Assembly (NCBI GenBank): GCA_012295275.1
Contig: CM022678.1
Coordinates: 16,360,647-16,424,646 of the forward strand
Length of the DNA: 64,000 nt
Origin: Chrysomallon squamiferum
Lineage: Eukaryota > Mollusca > Gastropoda > Neomphalida > Peltospiridae
Reading direction: 5' to 3'
Position numbers and translations under genes: made by a program. Positions 13,130 to 24,999 of this stretch are shown piece by piece; the stretch's first letter is position 1; each line of letters begins with the position of its first letter. The notes beneath the pieces were generated by a model, which did no database searches, was not told the DNA's origin, and was given only the letters and a program-made list of their open reading frames with translations.

Positions 13130-13280
13130 CACTCCATCCTGGAATTACGCTCCAAACCCAGACAAGCAGTGGTTGCTGCAGATAACAGACCCAATGGCGC
13201 CATTGCACAAGAAATTCACCAACCTGCTGCAGCGGCGCCGACTACAGACCCTGCAGTCTGTGGATGACCTCGTTGAAAAG
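13130..13280 (+). CDS. Sulf1: Sulf exon 5: WNYAPNPDK
   Basis: Acceptor TTTCATAG after a T/A-rich tract, donor AAAAG|GTGTTG. Residues 250-300 include [36 protein letters not shown] and SVDDLVEKV, all at the positions expected for Sulfs. It ends in phase 0 at codon 300. Confidence 0.95.
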
Positions 13281-13421
13281 GTGTTGATTTTATAGACGTC
13301 ATTAAAAACATTTTGTTTATTTAGAAAAAGACATCTCGTGACGCTGTATTTTCACAGTGGTGAAAGACCTTTTTAGATTCTTTATTATTATTTTTTTTCA
13401 ATAATATTTGTTAATATGTAT

Positions 13422-13425
<4 letters not shown>

Positions 13426-13464
<39 letters not shown>
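13426..13464. repeat. (GT)n microsatellite in intron 5
   Basis: Short GT run within the 385-base intron 5. Confidence 0.85.
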
Positions 13465-13469
<5 letters not shown>

Positions 13470-13577
13470 CTCGTCTAATGATGAAAAACAATATGATATA
13501 ATTAAAATTTAACATTAAAAAAGATCAGCTGAAACTGTTTTATCAGTATTTTTTATAATTACCAAATTTGTTTATTT

Positions 13578-13579
<2 letters not shown>

Positions 13580-13634
<55 letters not shown>
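13580..13634. repeat. (TC)n microsatellite before exon 6
   Basis: About 27 TC units end some 30 bases before the exon-6 acceptor and form an extended polypyrimidine tract. Confidence 0.9.
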
Positions 13635-13635
<1 letters not shown>

Positions 13636-13665
13636 CTCTCTTCCACATAATATTTTTCACTTCAG

Positions 13666-13841
13666 GTGTACAATGAGCTGAAATTACTGGGAGAACTAGA
13701 CAACACTTACATAATCTACACATCAGATCACGGCTACCATCTTGGTCAGTATGGACTTGTAAAAGGAAAAGCGATGCCGTACGAGTTCGATGTTCACGTT
13801 CCACTCATAATCAGAGGTCCAAACATCCAGCCGAAAAGTTT
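13666..13841 (+). CDS. Sulf1: Sulf exon 6: DHGYHLGQ active-site region
   Basis: Acceptor CACTTCAG, donor TT|GTAAGT. Residues 301-358 include [23 protein letters not shown], which carries the conserved Asp-His metal-binding pair and the active-site Lys, followed by [16 protein letters not shown]. This is the second half of the sulfatase active site. Confidence 0.97.
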
Positions 13842-14369
13842 GTAAGTCATACAAAATAGTTCGAATAATTTAATTAAAATCTGCCTAATATAATTAGTGA
13901 AAATAAATCTTTGTTGAATGAGTTACTCAGTAAAAGAACCGATTTAAGTACTGGGATTTGTAACAATTTAAACATTTTAAAACAATAACATTTGTCACTC
14001 AGTGAGAATTAAGTAGTGGCATTAGTCTCGCATAAAGATTTCAGTTAAAATGAGTTGACAATGAAACAGTTTAAATAATGGAATTTGTCATGCATAAAGC
14101 AACAACAGAATTAGTCTGATACAGTTTTAAATAACAGGTTTAGCAAAGAATAAAGCTTTTAAAATTGTGGATCATTCATTCATAAAGATTTATAATAACG
14201 GAATTCCGATTCAATTAAAGATTTAAATCCTGGTATAAAGAATTCTGTAGCTATGTTGAATTTATCGAAACCGTTTCTTTGTACTACCAAAATGTATCCT
14301 TTGAATTTTTGTTTGTGTTAGAAAACAGCACAATAAAAATTGTTGCTTGTTTCATTGAGTATATTGCAG

Positions 14370-14498
14370 ATTAAACAACATCGTCATCAATGTCGACCTG
14401 GCAGCAACAATCCTCGACATTGCTGGCCTGGACATCCCAACACATGTAGATGGACGCTCGATTCTTAAACTGATCAAAGCTTCCAAAGACCCTGCCAA
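14370..14498 (+). CDS. Sulf1: Sulf exon 7: [16 protein letters not shown]
   Basis: Acceptor ATTGCAG, donor AA|GTAATA. Residues 359-401 end the catalytic sulfatase fold with [15 protein letters not shown] and the VDGRSILKL stretch. Confidence 0.96.
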
Positions 14499-15017
14499 GT
14501 AATACCTTTTCTTTTTGTGTTTTTACTCTTTTGTTATGCATGAATAGGTTTTACATCTTTGTATTTTCTGTGTGAGAGAACGTCCATTAGTTTTGAATTA
14601 TTATATGTATATATATATATATACATATATACATATACGTATGTATGTATTTGATGATGCCAGTATGCTGTGAACAGTTTTACTTTTTACACGCTGTTTA
14701 TATCACAGGTCCATCTGTGTCACTTCTCTGGTCGTAGTAATCAAAACAGATTCACCCATTTTTAATGTCCCTTAAAAAAATATTTCGTTTAAATAATCAT
14801 CAAAAATCATAAATTTCATAATAATGTCTGGTTATATAGTGACGACCTTAAAAACAATAAAAATAACAAGAAGAAGAACAAGAACAGTAACCACAAAAAA
14901 CAAAAACAAACCCACATCAACAACAAAATGCAGTTATCCTTGCGTTCTTAATATTTCAAACACACACACACACAAAGAAAAATGTGTGTGTATGTATATA
15001 TGTATACACGTGTGTGA

Positions 15018-15059
<42 letters not shown>

Positions 15060-15103
15060 GCTGCTTGTGTGTGTCTATATGATTTTCTTTTGGGTTTTTT
15101 CAG

Positions 15104-15169
15104 TGTGGACAGTAATCATTTTGTGAAGACTAAAAAGGTTATGAGGGATACAGTGCTGTTGGAAAGAGG
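15104..15169 (+). CDS. Sulf1: Sulf exon 8: short linker exon
   Basis: Acceptor TTTTTTCAG follows a (GT)n run (15018-15056). The donor is the weaker GG|GTTTGA, chosen because it alone joins in phase to exon 9 and restores the conserved DTVLLERG-K order (vertebrate DTFLVERGK). It encodes residues 402-423. Reading through the donor gives a stop at 15207. Confidence 0.88.
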
Positions 15170-15632
15170 GTTTGATATGAATTTACTTACATTTATAAAA
15201 AATACATAAACTTACAATTCATTTGTTACAAATTACATTCAGTATTTATTTACATAGTTAAAGAAATCTGTTTAAAATACCTATCTTAATTTCATTGTGT
15301 GTTAGTACCTAGCAAGCTAATACCTATACGACCTATCAAAATTTATTTATTTTCTTCTATACTCTAAATGTATATCTGTCTGTATGTCTACCTACCTACC
15401 TACCACCTGGGTTTTTTTGGATAAATTATTTATTTATTTCAGTAACATTTGCAACAAACGTTGAAATATTTCTTCTTAATAAATGAAAGCTTTTTCTTTT
15501 TTTTTTCAAACGTGTCTCTACAATAACAAATATTTAAAATAAGTATTAATATATATTTACCCACATTTTTGCAGTCGTAGTATTACTGTTTTGACGTGAG
15601 AGAGAATAGGTAAATGGTAAAATGTTTTTCAG

Positions 15633-15786
15633 AAAAGTGACGTCGAAACAGCTGAAGGTGCAGATGCGCAAAGAAAAGAATCAGTTCTGGTTGACAGGCG
15701 GCCTCGACTGGTACATGCCGAAGATGGTGAGAAAACGGGAGGAATGCAAGAAAACAGATTTCCAGCTTCCTTGTAAACCACGCCAA
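15633..15786 (+). CDS. Sulf1: Sulf exon 9: start of the hydrophilic domain
   Basis: Acceptor TTTTTCAG, donor CAA|GTAAGA. Residues 424-475 are strongly basic and include MVRKREECKKTDFQLPCKPRQ, aligned with the vertebrate region ending CQQPGQ. It opens the Sulf-specific hydrophilic domain that binds heparan-sulfate substrate. Confidence 0.93.
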
Positions 15787-15959
15787 GTAAGAGACACCGA
15801 ACTGTGGGTCACGTGACGTGTGTTTATTTAAACAAATATCGTCAAGTTGTTTTTTACCAGAGCCCTTCTGGCCTCGTTTAAAGACCAATGCAGAAATGTT
15901 AAAATATTTATCGGTGTTTTATTTTTTTTTGTTATAAAAATTATAAAAATTATAAAAAA

Positions 15960-16240
15960 AGAGTGAATTATATTTTTTGTTATTAAATTATATTAACGTG
16001 AATTATATTTTTTATTATTAAATTATATTGGAGTGAATTAAATTTATTATTAAATTATATTAGTGTGAATTATATATTTATTTATTAAATTATATTACAG
16101 AGAATTACATTGTTATTATTAAATTATATTAGAGTGAATTATATTTTTGTTTATTAAATTATATTAGAATTAATTATAATTTTTATTACTAAATTATATT
16201 AGAGTGAATTACATTTTTTATTACTAAATTATGTTAGCCC
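15960..16240. repeat. Intron 9 tandem repeat of about 33 bp
   Basis: The unit TAAATTATATTAGAGTGAAT plus a TATATTTTTATTAT variant occurs about eight times. Confidence 0.75.
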
Positions 16241-16906
16241 TTTTTTCAGTTGCATAAGATGTATTAAATTAAAAGATTTATCAAATATTTTATATCTTAT
16301 GTCTGTCTGTATGTTAAATCATACATACAATGTTCAGTGATAAATCACCATGTAACAGACAAATAGGCATGGTTATAAATCATATTAAAATGGAATGTAA
16401 AAATAATGTTGAAACTAATTATTAGTATTAGTATTAATTCACACCAGATATACATTTAAATTTAAAAAAAAGAAAAATTAATAATAATAATAATAATAAT
16501 AAAGTGAAAAAAAAACATTTCTACCAAATTTTTAGTTTTAAATATAAAAAAATATATGCAGTTATTAAAGATAATTAAATCTGTAATAGGTATAGATTTC
16601 TGAAATGGCTGAAAGCACTTTATGCTCATAATTAAGTTGTGTTTTTAAAAAAAAACTCATATTTTTTATTTATCAAAAAATCTAAAGAGTATGTGTGTCT
16701 GCGTGTGTGTGTGTGTGTGTGTTAGCCATGTTAATATTTAAATATAACATAAATGTCACGTTTTATTTACATCAGCATATTATTTTATTTTTACTTTTAT
16801 TTATGATAATTGTATTTATATATATATACACACACACACACAGACACACACACACACACATACACACATATATATATAAAGTAAACAAAAACTATTTTAT
16901 CTTCAG

Positions 16907-17093
16907 AAATGGTTTTGCACTATGCAGAGTGGAGGAAGATACAAGAAACAAAAATGTAGAGGCAAATCAAACCCCAAACCTGTTGTCCAGCAGGATGAGC
17001 CCTCCCCATGTGACTGTAACAACCAATCAAAAAAAATCAACAGACAGGAGAGGAAGAAACAAAGAAAATTCATACGAGATCATGTGAAAAACG
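16907..17093 (+). CDS. Sulf1: Sulf exon 10: KW..C module and basic tract
   Basis: Acceptor ATCTTCAG, donor AACG|GTAAAG. Residues 476-537 begin KWFCTMQSGGRYKKQKCRG, matching the vertebrate KWQC...KWRIHKCK module, followed by CDCNNQSKK and a Lys/Arg-rich tail NRQERKKQRKF. The 3' part is the poorly conserved hydrophilic domain. Confidence 0.93.
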
Positions 17094-17636
17094 GTAAAGG
17101 TGAGAAGTATAATATTTCAGGTAGAAATGTTGTCTCTCGCTCTCTCTGATGAGTAGAAAACACAAAGTTACCTGAATCAGTTTCTCACATTTGTTTATTT
17201 ATTTATTTATTCAGTTATTTACATTTCTATTTTATTTTATATATTACATTATTCATTATTATTGGTGTTACTGTTATTACAGCTACTATTACTACTTCTG
17301 CTACTGCTGCAACTATTACTACTGCTAATTATGCTGCTAAGCAATATCACTGTTATTATTATTATTAACATTTATTATAGTTAATAATTATAAAATGTCT
17401 ATTTAATTTTTCCTTTTATCACAAACATTTTAATTTTAATTTTATATATTTCAAAAATTACTATTTGTTGTTTTATTCACTTCTGCTTACTTGCTGTTAA
17501 TTAAGACATAACTCTAAAATAAGCAGAACTAAATGGAGGTACATGCCAGGTTGTATGGGTCTTTATTTTCATTGTATATGCTTACATATTTGAATTTTTT
17601 TAATTATTAATTCGGTATTGTTTTTGTTGGTTTCAG

Positions 17637-17744
17637 ATATAAGCATAAAGTTTCTGCGAAACAAGAGATCGATAAGTGCATTAGGGTATGATAACACTGA
17701 TGCTATTCATTTAAAAATGTCCTCAACAAACACTGGATTTGGAG
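17637..17744 (+). CDS. Sulf1: Sulf exon 11: hydrophilic-domain exon
   Basis: Acceptor GGTTTCAG, donor GGAG|GTAAAG; 36 codons in phase 1-1. It encodes residues 538-573 with little motif content (KFLRNKRSISALGY, IHLKMSSTNTGFGG). It is assigned by frame, splice sites and position. A symmetric phase 1-1 exon could be skipped without frame loss. Confidence 0.85.
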
Positions 17745-18120
17745 GTAAAGGCAGTGGTAACAGCTTGGTGGTTAAATCCTTCAGTCACTCTCGTACATAG
17801 ACTCCTGTATACATAAACACATGCACATGTATGGCCATACTACAGACACACACGCAAAACAAACAGAGATAAATAGACACAGACACACACACATGCAGAC
17901 GCACACACCCAAACATACTCATTAAAGGAGTTAGATTATTAATTTATGATCAAACTTAAGATTAATTATTGAGTTTTTTAAAATGTGAAATATTTAAATA
18001 AATCCATATTTTTTCACACTTTGATACATTTTTAACAGAAGACGATACTAAACATTAATTATCAATTTATTTATTTTTTTGTGTGTGAAATTATATCTTT
18101 AAATAAATATTTATTTTCAG

Positions 18121-18275
18121 TATTTGACAATTACGATCGACGTTGTCGAGTTCTACCAAATGGCACAATATCCTGCGACCAACAGCTGTATAAAGATCCT
18201 TTTGCTTGGAAAAACCATAAAGAAGTTTTAGATGACATGATTCTAGAATACAGAAAATTTCTAGAGGATCTGAGG
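18121..18275 (+). CDS. Sulf1: Sulf exon 12: CRVLPNGTISC module
   Basis: Acceptor TATTTTCAG, donor CTGAGG|GTAAAT. Residues 574-625 contain CRVLPNGTISCDQQLYKDPFAWKNHK, matching the vertebrate KCFILPNDTIHCERELY...WKDHK, then a predicted helix LDDMILEYRKFLEDLR. Confidence 0.95.
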
Positions 18276-18368
18276 GTAAATTTCTTTTCTATTCTAATAA
18301 AAACATACTTATTTACTTTATTCTGATTAAAAAACATTACTTGTTGGTGATATAAATAATTTTTTTTA

Positions 18369-18933
18369 CAATGGAACCTTGGGTTAAGAACGCCTCAAAG
18401 CAAAAACAAATCGGATTACGAACTGAGATCAGGGCAATTTTTGTCTGTGTTTACGAATAATGTCCCGAGTTATGAACTACAGTGATGCATCATGACAAGC
18501 TTTCTCTTAACCTAAGTTTAGATGTAAACATCTAGTAAAGAAAAGAATAGATGCTTACGTCAAAACCAAGGACAGAGTAAGGATTATAGGCATGCCCTAT
18601 AGCAAATACATATCATGAATTAAGGCCTTTAGTCTTCGATACGCAGTTGCAGCTCAATAGCTTTTGCACTGAGATTGTGCGCTCGCATTTTCAAGTGTTG
18701 CTGGTTTTATGTTTATATATTTTTTTCATAAACTATCCAATATGGCACCCAACAAAAGAAAAAGTGAAAGTGACAATGCTGGTGGAAAGTGTAAACGTAT
18801 CGCAGTGGACTCTACTACTGAGTAGAGGTTAAGAAAGAAGTAACATGAGAGTAGTGTTCGTGTGTCTTACGTCGCTTCGGTTTACGAACCGAATTCTGTA
18901 ACAAACTTAAGTTCATAACCCGCGGTTTCACTG
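18369..18933 (+). mobile_element. Deleted pogo/Tigger-like DNA transposon in intron 12
   Basis: The ends are inverted repeats, CAATGGAACCTTGGGTTAAG on the left and, reverse-complemented from the right, CAGTGAAACCGCGGGTTATG. TA dinucleotides flank both sides, the usual Tc1/mariner-pogo target duplication. Inside, an ATG at 18742 opens 27 codons starting MAPNKRKSESDNAGGKCKR, which resembles the N-terminus of Tigger-type transposases, then a TAG at 18823. The rest of the transposase is missing, so the copy is non-autonomous. Confidence 0.8.
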
Positions 18934-20060
18934 TACTTCCACTTTATTATTTTATTGCTTTAAACGATTTTGTCATCACACATAACATGTAATTTGAATG
19001 TAGCTATTTTATATTACCCATGGGGAAAAAAATGGCGTTGTGATTTCATCACATATCTGACTGGCTGATAGCTTTATTTTATTTTATTTTTTACTGAAAA
19101 CACTGGAAGAAGCTTTGCAGCACTGGTCCATCCTAAAGAATAGGGGCAGAGAAAAATGGCAGCAACTAATTATTAAACTGTATTTTTTCATCTTATATGT
19201 CATTTAAATTTTCTGAGGGAGTTGTTTGAGCGCATCCTCATTTCATCGGCATGAAAGTTGTTGAAGAAGAGAAGGAAATGTGCAATATTAAGTGAGAAAA
19301 TTAGCAGCAGAGATTTCTTTTATAATGTTTGTTTTCAGACACAATCATTACAATTCAAAATTCCTTGAAAATGTAAGCTGCTTTGTCTTAAAAACTTTTA
19401 TTTTACATAAACTACAAATTTTAATTTTCAGCAACCCATGTTCCTTTTTTGCCATCACTTAAAACTTTAAAAAAATAAAAAATAAAATATATTTTACAGT
19501 GCTCATCAAGAGAAAGACAGAAAGAACAACAATTATATCTTGGTTAATTCTAAAATAGGATTTGACTTTTTGCTTCAAAGTTAAGATGAATTAGTATTTG
19601 AAACTGACCCAAAAATCAGTTTGAAATATTGTAAGAATCTAAAGAAAGATATTAAATGGTTATCTGCCCTTGTTTGAATCGGGTAAAAGAAAAACATTAA
19701 CACTCTTGCTCAAGCTCACCTTTTCTCTAGTTCTTCATTAATTGCAGTTACCTCCCCTGCAGCTATTTTAATAATACTTTCTAGTTAAAGAATTTGTTAA
19801 ATAATTTTCAGTGTTTTGCTTACAGTTAAGTCAAACAATCACAGATTAATATCTGAAATGTTTTGTTACATTTCCATGATATTCTAAATTCATTCTACAG
19901 GATTTTTTCTTTTTTTTCTTGTTTTTTTTTCTCAGATTTCACTCTGTAATAAAAAAAAAAAAAAAAAAAAAAAAAGGTGCATTTCACTAAGATTCTTTAT
20001 AGTTTTAATTTAATTTAAAATTTTTCTTTCTCTTGATATGGATGAAATTTATAATTTCAG

Positions 20061-20176
20061 GACATCAGACGCCATTTAAAAAAGAAGAAACCAAGTGAGA
20101 CGGTGGAAATAGACGGTTTCAGAATAGACAGAAATGAAAACAGAGACTGCAACTGTGATAAAAATAATGTTATAAG
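20061..20176 (+). CDS. Sulf1: Sulf exon 13: hydrophilic-domain exon
   Basis: Acceptor AATTTCAG, donor AAG|GTAAAA. Residues 626-663 begin DIRRHLKKKKPSE, aligned with the vertebrate VRGHLKRRKPEEC, and end CNCDKNNVI. It is Lys/Arg-rich. Confidence 0.94.
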
Positions 20177-21007
20177 GTAAAAATCATCACTAACTGTTCT
20201 AGTCTTTCTGTTAATATATAAATAGTACACAAGTCAATAGTGATGTTAAAAATCCATTGATTTTGTAACCAGATAATAGTAAAATATTGAGATATAATTT
20301 ACACAGATGTTTTTTTTTTTACTTTGCCACTCTTTTACATTACCATTCATTGAATATTCAGCTGATTTTTATATTCAGTACATAACTGATTTTAAACTTT
20401 TATTAAAGATTTTCTTTTTTAATAACACGTTTTATAAAATGTTACCTGTTTAAAGCAGCATAATGTACTGTATTTTAATGAATATCTTTTTATTAATTTA
20501 CCTTGCTAACTACAATTCATAATTTTGCATAGCCATAAACCTTTTAATTTAAACTGTATATGTGTGTGTGTGTGTGTGGGTGTGTGGGTGGGTGTGGGTG
20601 TGTTCACTTATTTATGCTAAATAACACAAGTAACAAATATAATTGTTTTCTGAGGCAATGCAGTTGTGTACTGTGATGTCATAAAATTCACTTTTCATAC
20701 AATTTACGTTAATATGACACATGATACAAATATAACTCTATACTGAGATATCCTAAAACAAATACATTTCTTATCATGAGAAATTATTTTATCATTTTTG
20801 AATTTTTTTATATTTTTTATTATTATTATTATTTGCAGTAGAAAATATAGTGTTATAAAAGCCTTTTCTTACAATAACATAATAATTTATCATTTATAAT
20901 TATATCCTTTTGTTTTTCTCAGTAGAAATACAGCCATGATTAAAAACCCTTTTCTTATCAAAATGTTAATTTGTTATTTATTCTTATTTTTCGATCGTTC
21001 TCCGCAG

Positions 21008-21174
21008 AAAACACAGTGTGATAAAACCAGCCAAGATAGAGAGGATGAGGAAACGGGAGAAAAGAAAAAGGAAGAAAATGCGTAAAAAAGGTCGGGGGTC
21101 AACGTGCAATGCTCCGAGTATGAAATGTTTCACACACAATGATGACCACTGGCGCACTCCTCCACTGTGGAAAG
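21008..21174 (+). CDS. Sulf1: Sulf exon 14: basic tract plus CxxxxxxC-HWRTPP module (GC donor)
   Basis: Acceptor TCCGCAG. Residues 664-719 run from a very basic helix (ERMRKREKRKRKKMRKKG) into CNAPSMKCFTHNDDHWRTPPLWK, matching the vertebrate C-x6-C...HW module. The only in-phase donor at the end is AAAG|GCAAGT, a GC-AG donor, which fits the GC consensus well. An internal AAAAAG|GTCGGG at 21090/21091 is a second possible donor in the same phase. Using it would remove the C-x6-C/HW module, which exon 15 could then replace. Confidence 0.93.
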
Positions 21175-22510
21175 GCAAGTTGAAGAGTTTTATTTTAATA
21201 ATAAATGAAGATGAAGAAGAAGAAGAGCATTTTGCTTCATTTTGATCTCCTTTATTTAAAGAGAAGCAAAAAAAAAAGAAATCTTACATATATATATAAT
21301 TCCCTATGTCAGAGGTCATGAATGATAAAGAACTAAGTGAAGTAAATAATGTATATTCATTTTGGTCAAAATCATAATAGTAAAGGTCAAGATGCATTGC
21401 ATAAGGTCATTGTAAAGGTCAAAAGAAAAAGGTCGGTGTGAAATGGCAGTGATGGTCATGGAGAGGTCAAGGTGAAAAGACATCCAAAATGAAAACATTT
21501 TGTAGATAGGTCTAATTCTGATAGCAGGTGTTTTTCATGATATATCCATTGTCTATGTCAAATTTTAAACTTTTTATTTTTCTGTTCGATGTTAACTCTG
21601 GTGTTTTAGGGCTGCATTTCTTTTCTTTTTTTTTAGAAATATTTCTTTGCTGTTGCAGTTTTATGTTGTACGTAGTAATGACATTGTGTTGTTATGTTTT
21701 GAAATCTGTTAATGCTAATGAATGTTTTTGTTCATGGTGTAAGGGGCTTGCCTGTGTCTCACTGCTGTGGGATTTTTTTTCTGTTTAGCAATAACATACT
21801 TTTTTAAGAAGACTATTTTTATATTGTTGTGCTTTTACTTCTTTTTTTTTTAATTTACTAATTTTTATTGTTTTTATTTTTATTTTTATTTTTTGTGATG
21901 TTGTAATCAGTTTTACTGTTACGGTTGTGATGAATTGGTGTATTGTATAGCGGTAACCATTAGAATGGAAACTGTTCTCTCTTATCTTCTCTTCCCTCTT
22001 CCTTTTTCCTTTCTTGATTCCCTGAGTTGTTTTTCTTCATAGAAAATGACCATTCTTCCCTGTAAATTGTGGGATATATTCCTTGTGCATGAATCAAAAT
22101 ATTTATTAGAAGAAAAAAGAAAAAAACCAAGAAATTTTTTAATTTGCATGGCATATAGTTGCAGATGCATGTTTTTAGATATCATATTTTTGGATAATGT
22201 GTAAAATAATATTAGTAAATTCCAAAAACACACAGCAAACAAAAAAGATACAAAAGAAAAAAGAAAATTCTTTCCAACTTTTCAGATTCCTTTCCCAAAT
22301 TTTGAAAATGAAAAAAAAAGAATAAAGAGAAAACCAACATAAAAAAAAAAAAAAAAAAAGCACACAATTAATTATAATTTGTATTAAAAAAATTAAAAGA
22401 AAACAGAAAAAAACAACAACAGAACCATCCAGTGTAGATGTGCATGCCATGTTTGTACCTAGCTGTTTGCGACTTGCCAAACAAATTTGTTTTCTGTCTC
22501 CATTTTTAAG

Positions 22511-22606
22511 GTCAGCGAAGCTTTAACAACGAGCTGTGTAAAATTAAAGGAATGGAATGTACGTTGATGATGGATGAACACTGGCGAACGCCACCCCAGT
22601 GGACAT
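22511..22606 (+). CDS. Sulf1: Sulf exon 15: duplicated alternative C-x6-C/HWRTPP exon
   Basis: Acceptor TTTTTAAG, donor ACAT|GTAAGG; 96 bases, symmetric phase 1-1. The product CKIKGMECTLMMDEHWRTPP is a diverged copy of the exon-14 module CNAPSMKCFTHNDDHWRTPP. It can join in frame to long exon 14 (tandem modules), or to short exon 14 ending at 21090 (replacement). Either way it runs into exon 16 in phase. Its starting AG|GT corresponds to the AG|GT inside exon 14. Conserved cysteines, HW and splice sites argue that it is a live exon, but whether it is cassette or mutually exclusive cannot be decided here. Confidence 0.88.
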
Positions 22607-23399
22607 GTAAGGCAGAAAACCCCACCCACCTCACCTCCCTTCCTTCCTTCCTCTCTGTTATTTACCCCTCTTCTTTCATTCTCGTTTTATTCATTTTGTG
22701 TTCTGTGGAAAAAAACAAAAACATCTCGACGTTATTTTTGGGATATTCGCTGTTTTTAGGTGGTTTTTAACTTGTTTATTTCTTCTTTTTTTTGTAGTTG
22801 TTTTTTTATGTTTGTTACAGTAGATGTGTTTCTGATTTGTCTTACTAGAAGAAGATGGTGTTATAAAGAAATGTTATTGACATTATTTGCATTTAAGAAA
22901 AAAAAAAAGAAAAGAAAAGACTGAAAGAACAAAATAAAACCAGCTTTTTCAAATGCAGTAATGTTTATTAGATGGGTTTACATATGAACATATGTGGACA
23001 CACACCCATACAAACACATACATACACAAGGAAGACATACACATACACACAAATATATACATACATAAACACACACATAAACACACATACACACTCATAC
23101 CCAAATACATACACCTACACACACACACACATAAAAATACTTTTCTAACTCCACGTTTTTCTTTTTCAACTTTTTAAACATTTATTAAGTATAAAAAGAG
23201 AAGTCTTTGCATTTTTATAGCTATAACTGACATTTGTTTTAGAAGTAAAGTTAAGATTTATATTTTCAACCAATGACTCAGTCATTTTCATCCTTTATAC
23301 TTTCGTAATTTATATTTATTGTTATTATGATTATCATACCTATTATTACCATTATTTGTACAAAATATTAAAATTACTACAGCTAATATACATTCATAT

Positions 23400-23667
23400 A
23401 ATTTTTATTATTACTTTTTGGAATTTATTTTATATGTTATTTTGATTGTTGCATATTATTATAATTATTGTTATGGAATTTTAAATATTTTTTTTATTGT
23501 TTGTTGATTATGCATTCTCATCATTATCATCGTATCACCAGTATTATCATTACTTTTATTATGTTCATTATAATGAGCTTTGTCATTACAATTATTACTA
23601 TCATCATCATCATCATCATCATCATCAACATTGTTATTATTATTATTGTTGTTATTGGTGTTGTTGA

Positions 23668-23706
<39 letters not shown>

Positions 23707-23930
23707 CAACATCGTTATTGTTATTATTATTATTATTACTATTATTATTTTATCATTATTATTATTGATTATTATTATTATTATTAATATTATGATTATC
23801 AAGATCATTGTGACTGTTATTATTATTATTATTTTATCATCATTATTATTGATTATTATCATTATTTTAAGTATAACAGCATCATTGTTATTAATACTGC
23901 TATTATTCTTATTATTATTATTACTGCTGC

Positions 23931-23970
<40 letters not shown>

Positions 23971-24058
23971 GATTATTATCATTATTTTTATTATAATAGC
24001 ATAATTGTTATTAATACTGCTATTATTCTTATTATTAATATTACTGCTGCTATTATTA

Positions 24059-24089
<31 letters not shown>

Positions 24090-24090
24090 T
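23400..24090. repeat. Long (ATT)n-rich microsatellite in the intron before exon 16
   Basis: About 700 bases of ATT/ATC trinucleotides with interruptions, including a duplicated block (about 23875-23945 and 23990-24060). The poly-Ile, poly-Leu and poly-Asn frames across it (23468-24004 + and 23527-23982 -) come from the repeat. Confidence 0.9.
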
Positions 24091-24120
24091 CTTAAAAAAG
24101 AAATATTAATTTTTTTTCAG

Positions 24121-24263
24121 ACGGTCCTTTCTGCTTCTGTCCGAACGCTAACAACAACACGTACTGGTGTTTGAGGACAGTAAACCAGACGCACAACTTC
24201 TTGTACTGCGAGTTCATCACCAACTTCATCAGCTACTACGACCTCAATCAGGACCCGCATCAG
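24121..24263 (+). CDS. Sulf1: Sulf exon 16: GPFCFCPNANNNTYWCLRT
   Basis: Acceptor TTTTTTTCAG, donor CATCAG|GTGAGT. Residues 720-767 carry NNNTYWCLRTVNQTHNFLYCEF, almost identical to the conserved Sulf C-terminal domain, with potential N-glycosylation sites (NNT, NQT). The first codon is completed by exon 14 (giving Asp) or exon 15 (giving Tyr). Confidence 0.97.
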
Positions 24264-24878
24264 GTGAGTTCATTTAGCAGGGGTGTACATATTAGCAGGC
24301 TAAATCAGTCACCTACCCTTGTTTTGCCATTGGCATAGTTGAAATGGTGGGAGGCACAGACTGAAAAAGGTAAGCAGGGGCATATCTGAGTGTTTGTTTG
24401 TTTTCTGTTTTTGTTTTATAAAGGGCTCTGGAGTCTTGGCTGTGGCCAAAATACAGTTGGTTAGGAATGCCCCATCTGAATTAATATCCGAACCATACTA
24501 AATACAAACTAGAGTTAATATATTTTAAATTAACATCCAAACCATCCTAGACAAAAACTTGAGTTATCATAATCTAAACAAAGATGCAAGTTAATACATT
24601 TAATAAATTTACAATTTATTATCTAAATTAACATTGAAACCAAGAACAGTATTTACAAGCTTGAATTATTATTATCTTAATAACAACCAACAAGAAATTA
24701 GTTGTGTTTTTTTCATGTTTGTCTGTGTTTGTTCATGCATGTTTTTTAAATTCATAATAAAAAACTAAGGAAGAAAGAAACAATAAACACAAAATTATTG
24801 ATTTATTAACTGGATCAAGATCATTAACAGAAGATGAGACCTAACGTTATACAGTAGTGTTTCTCTGTTTGGTTCCAG

Positions 24879-24999
24879 CTCAACAACGCTGTGCAGGATT
24901 TAAATTATGGAGTTTTACAACAACTACACGAGCACTTGGCCTACATGAAAGCTTGCAAAGGAAGTCGTGGGTGCACACTTGGTCAAGGAAATCATAGAA
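24879..24999 (+). CDS. Sulf1: Sulf exon 17
   Basis: Acceptor GGTTCCAG, donor AGAA|GTAAAA. Residues 768-807 read LNNAVQDLNYGVLQQLHEHL, then a conserved Cys-Lys-Gly stretch, matching the vertebrate [20 protein letters not shown]...CQGYKQC. Its last 13 bases and the donor are the founder copy of a 73-bp tandem repeat. Confidence 0.95.

Noticed and set aside
23468-24004. 178-codon poly-Ile/Leu frame resembling membrane segments
   Set aside because: Translation of an (ATT)n microsatellite inside a Sulf intron.
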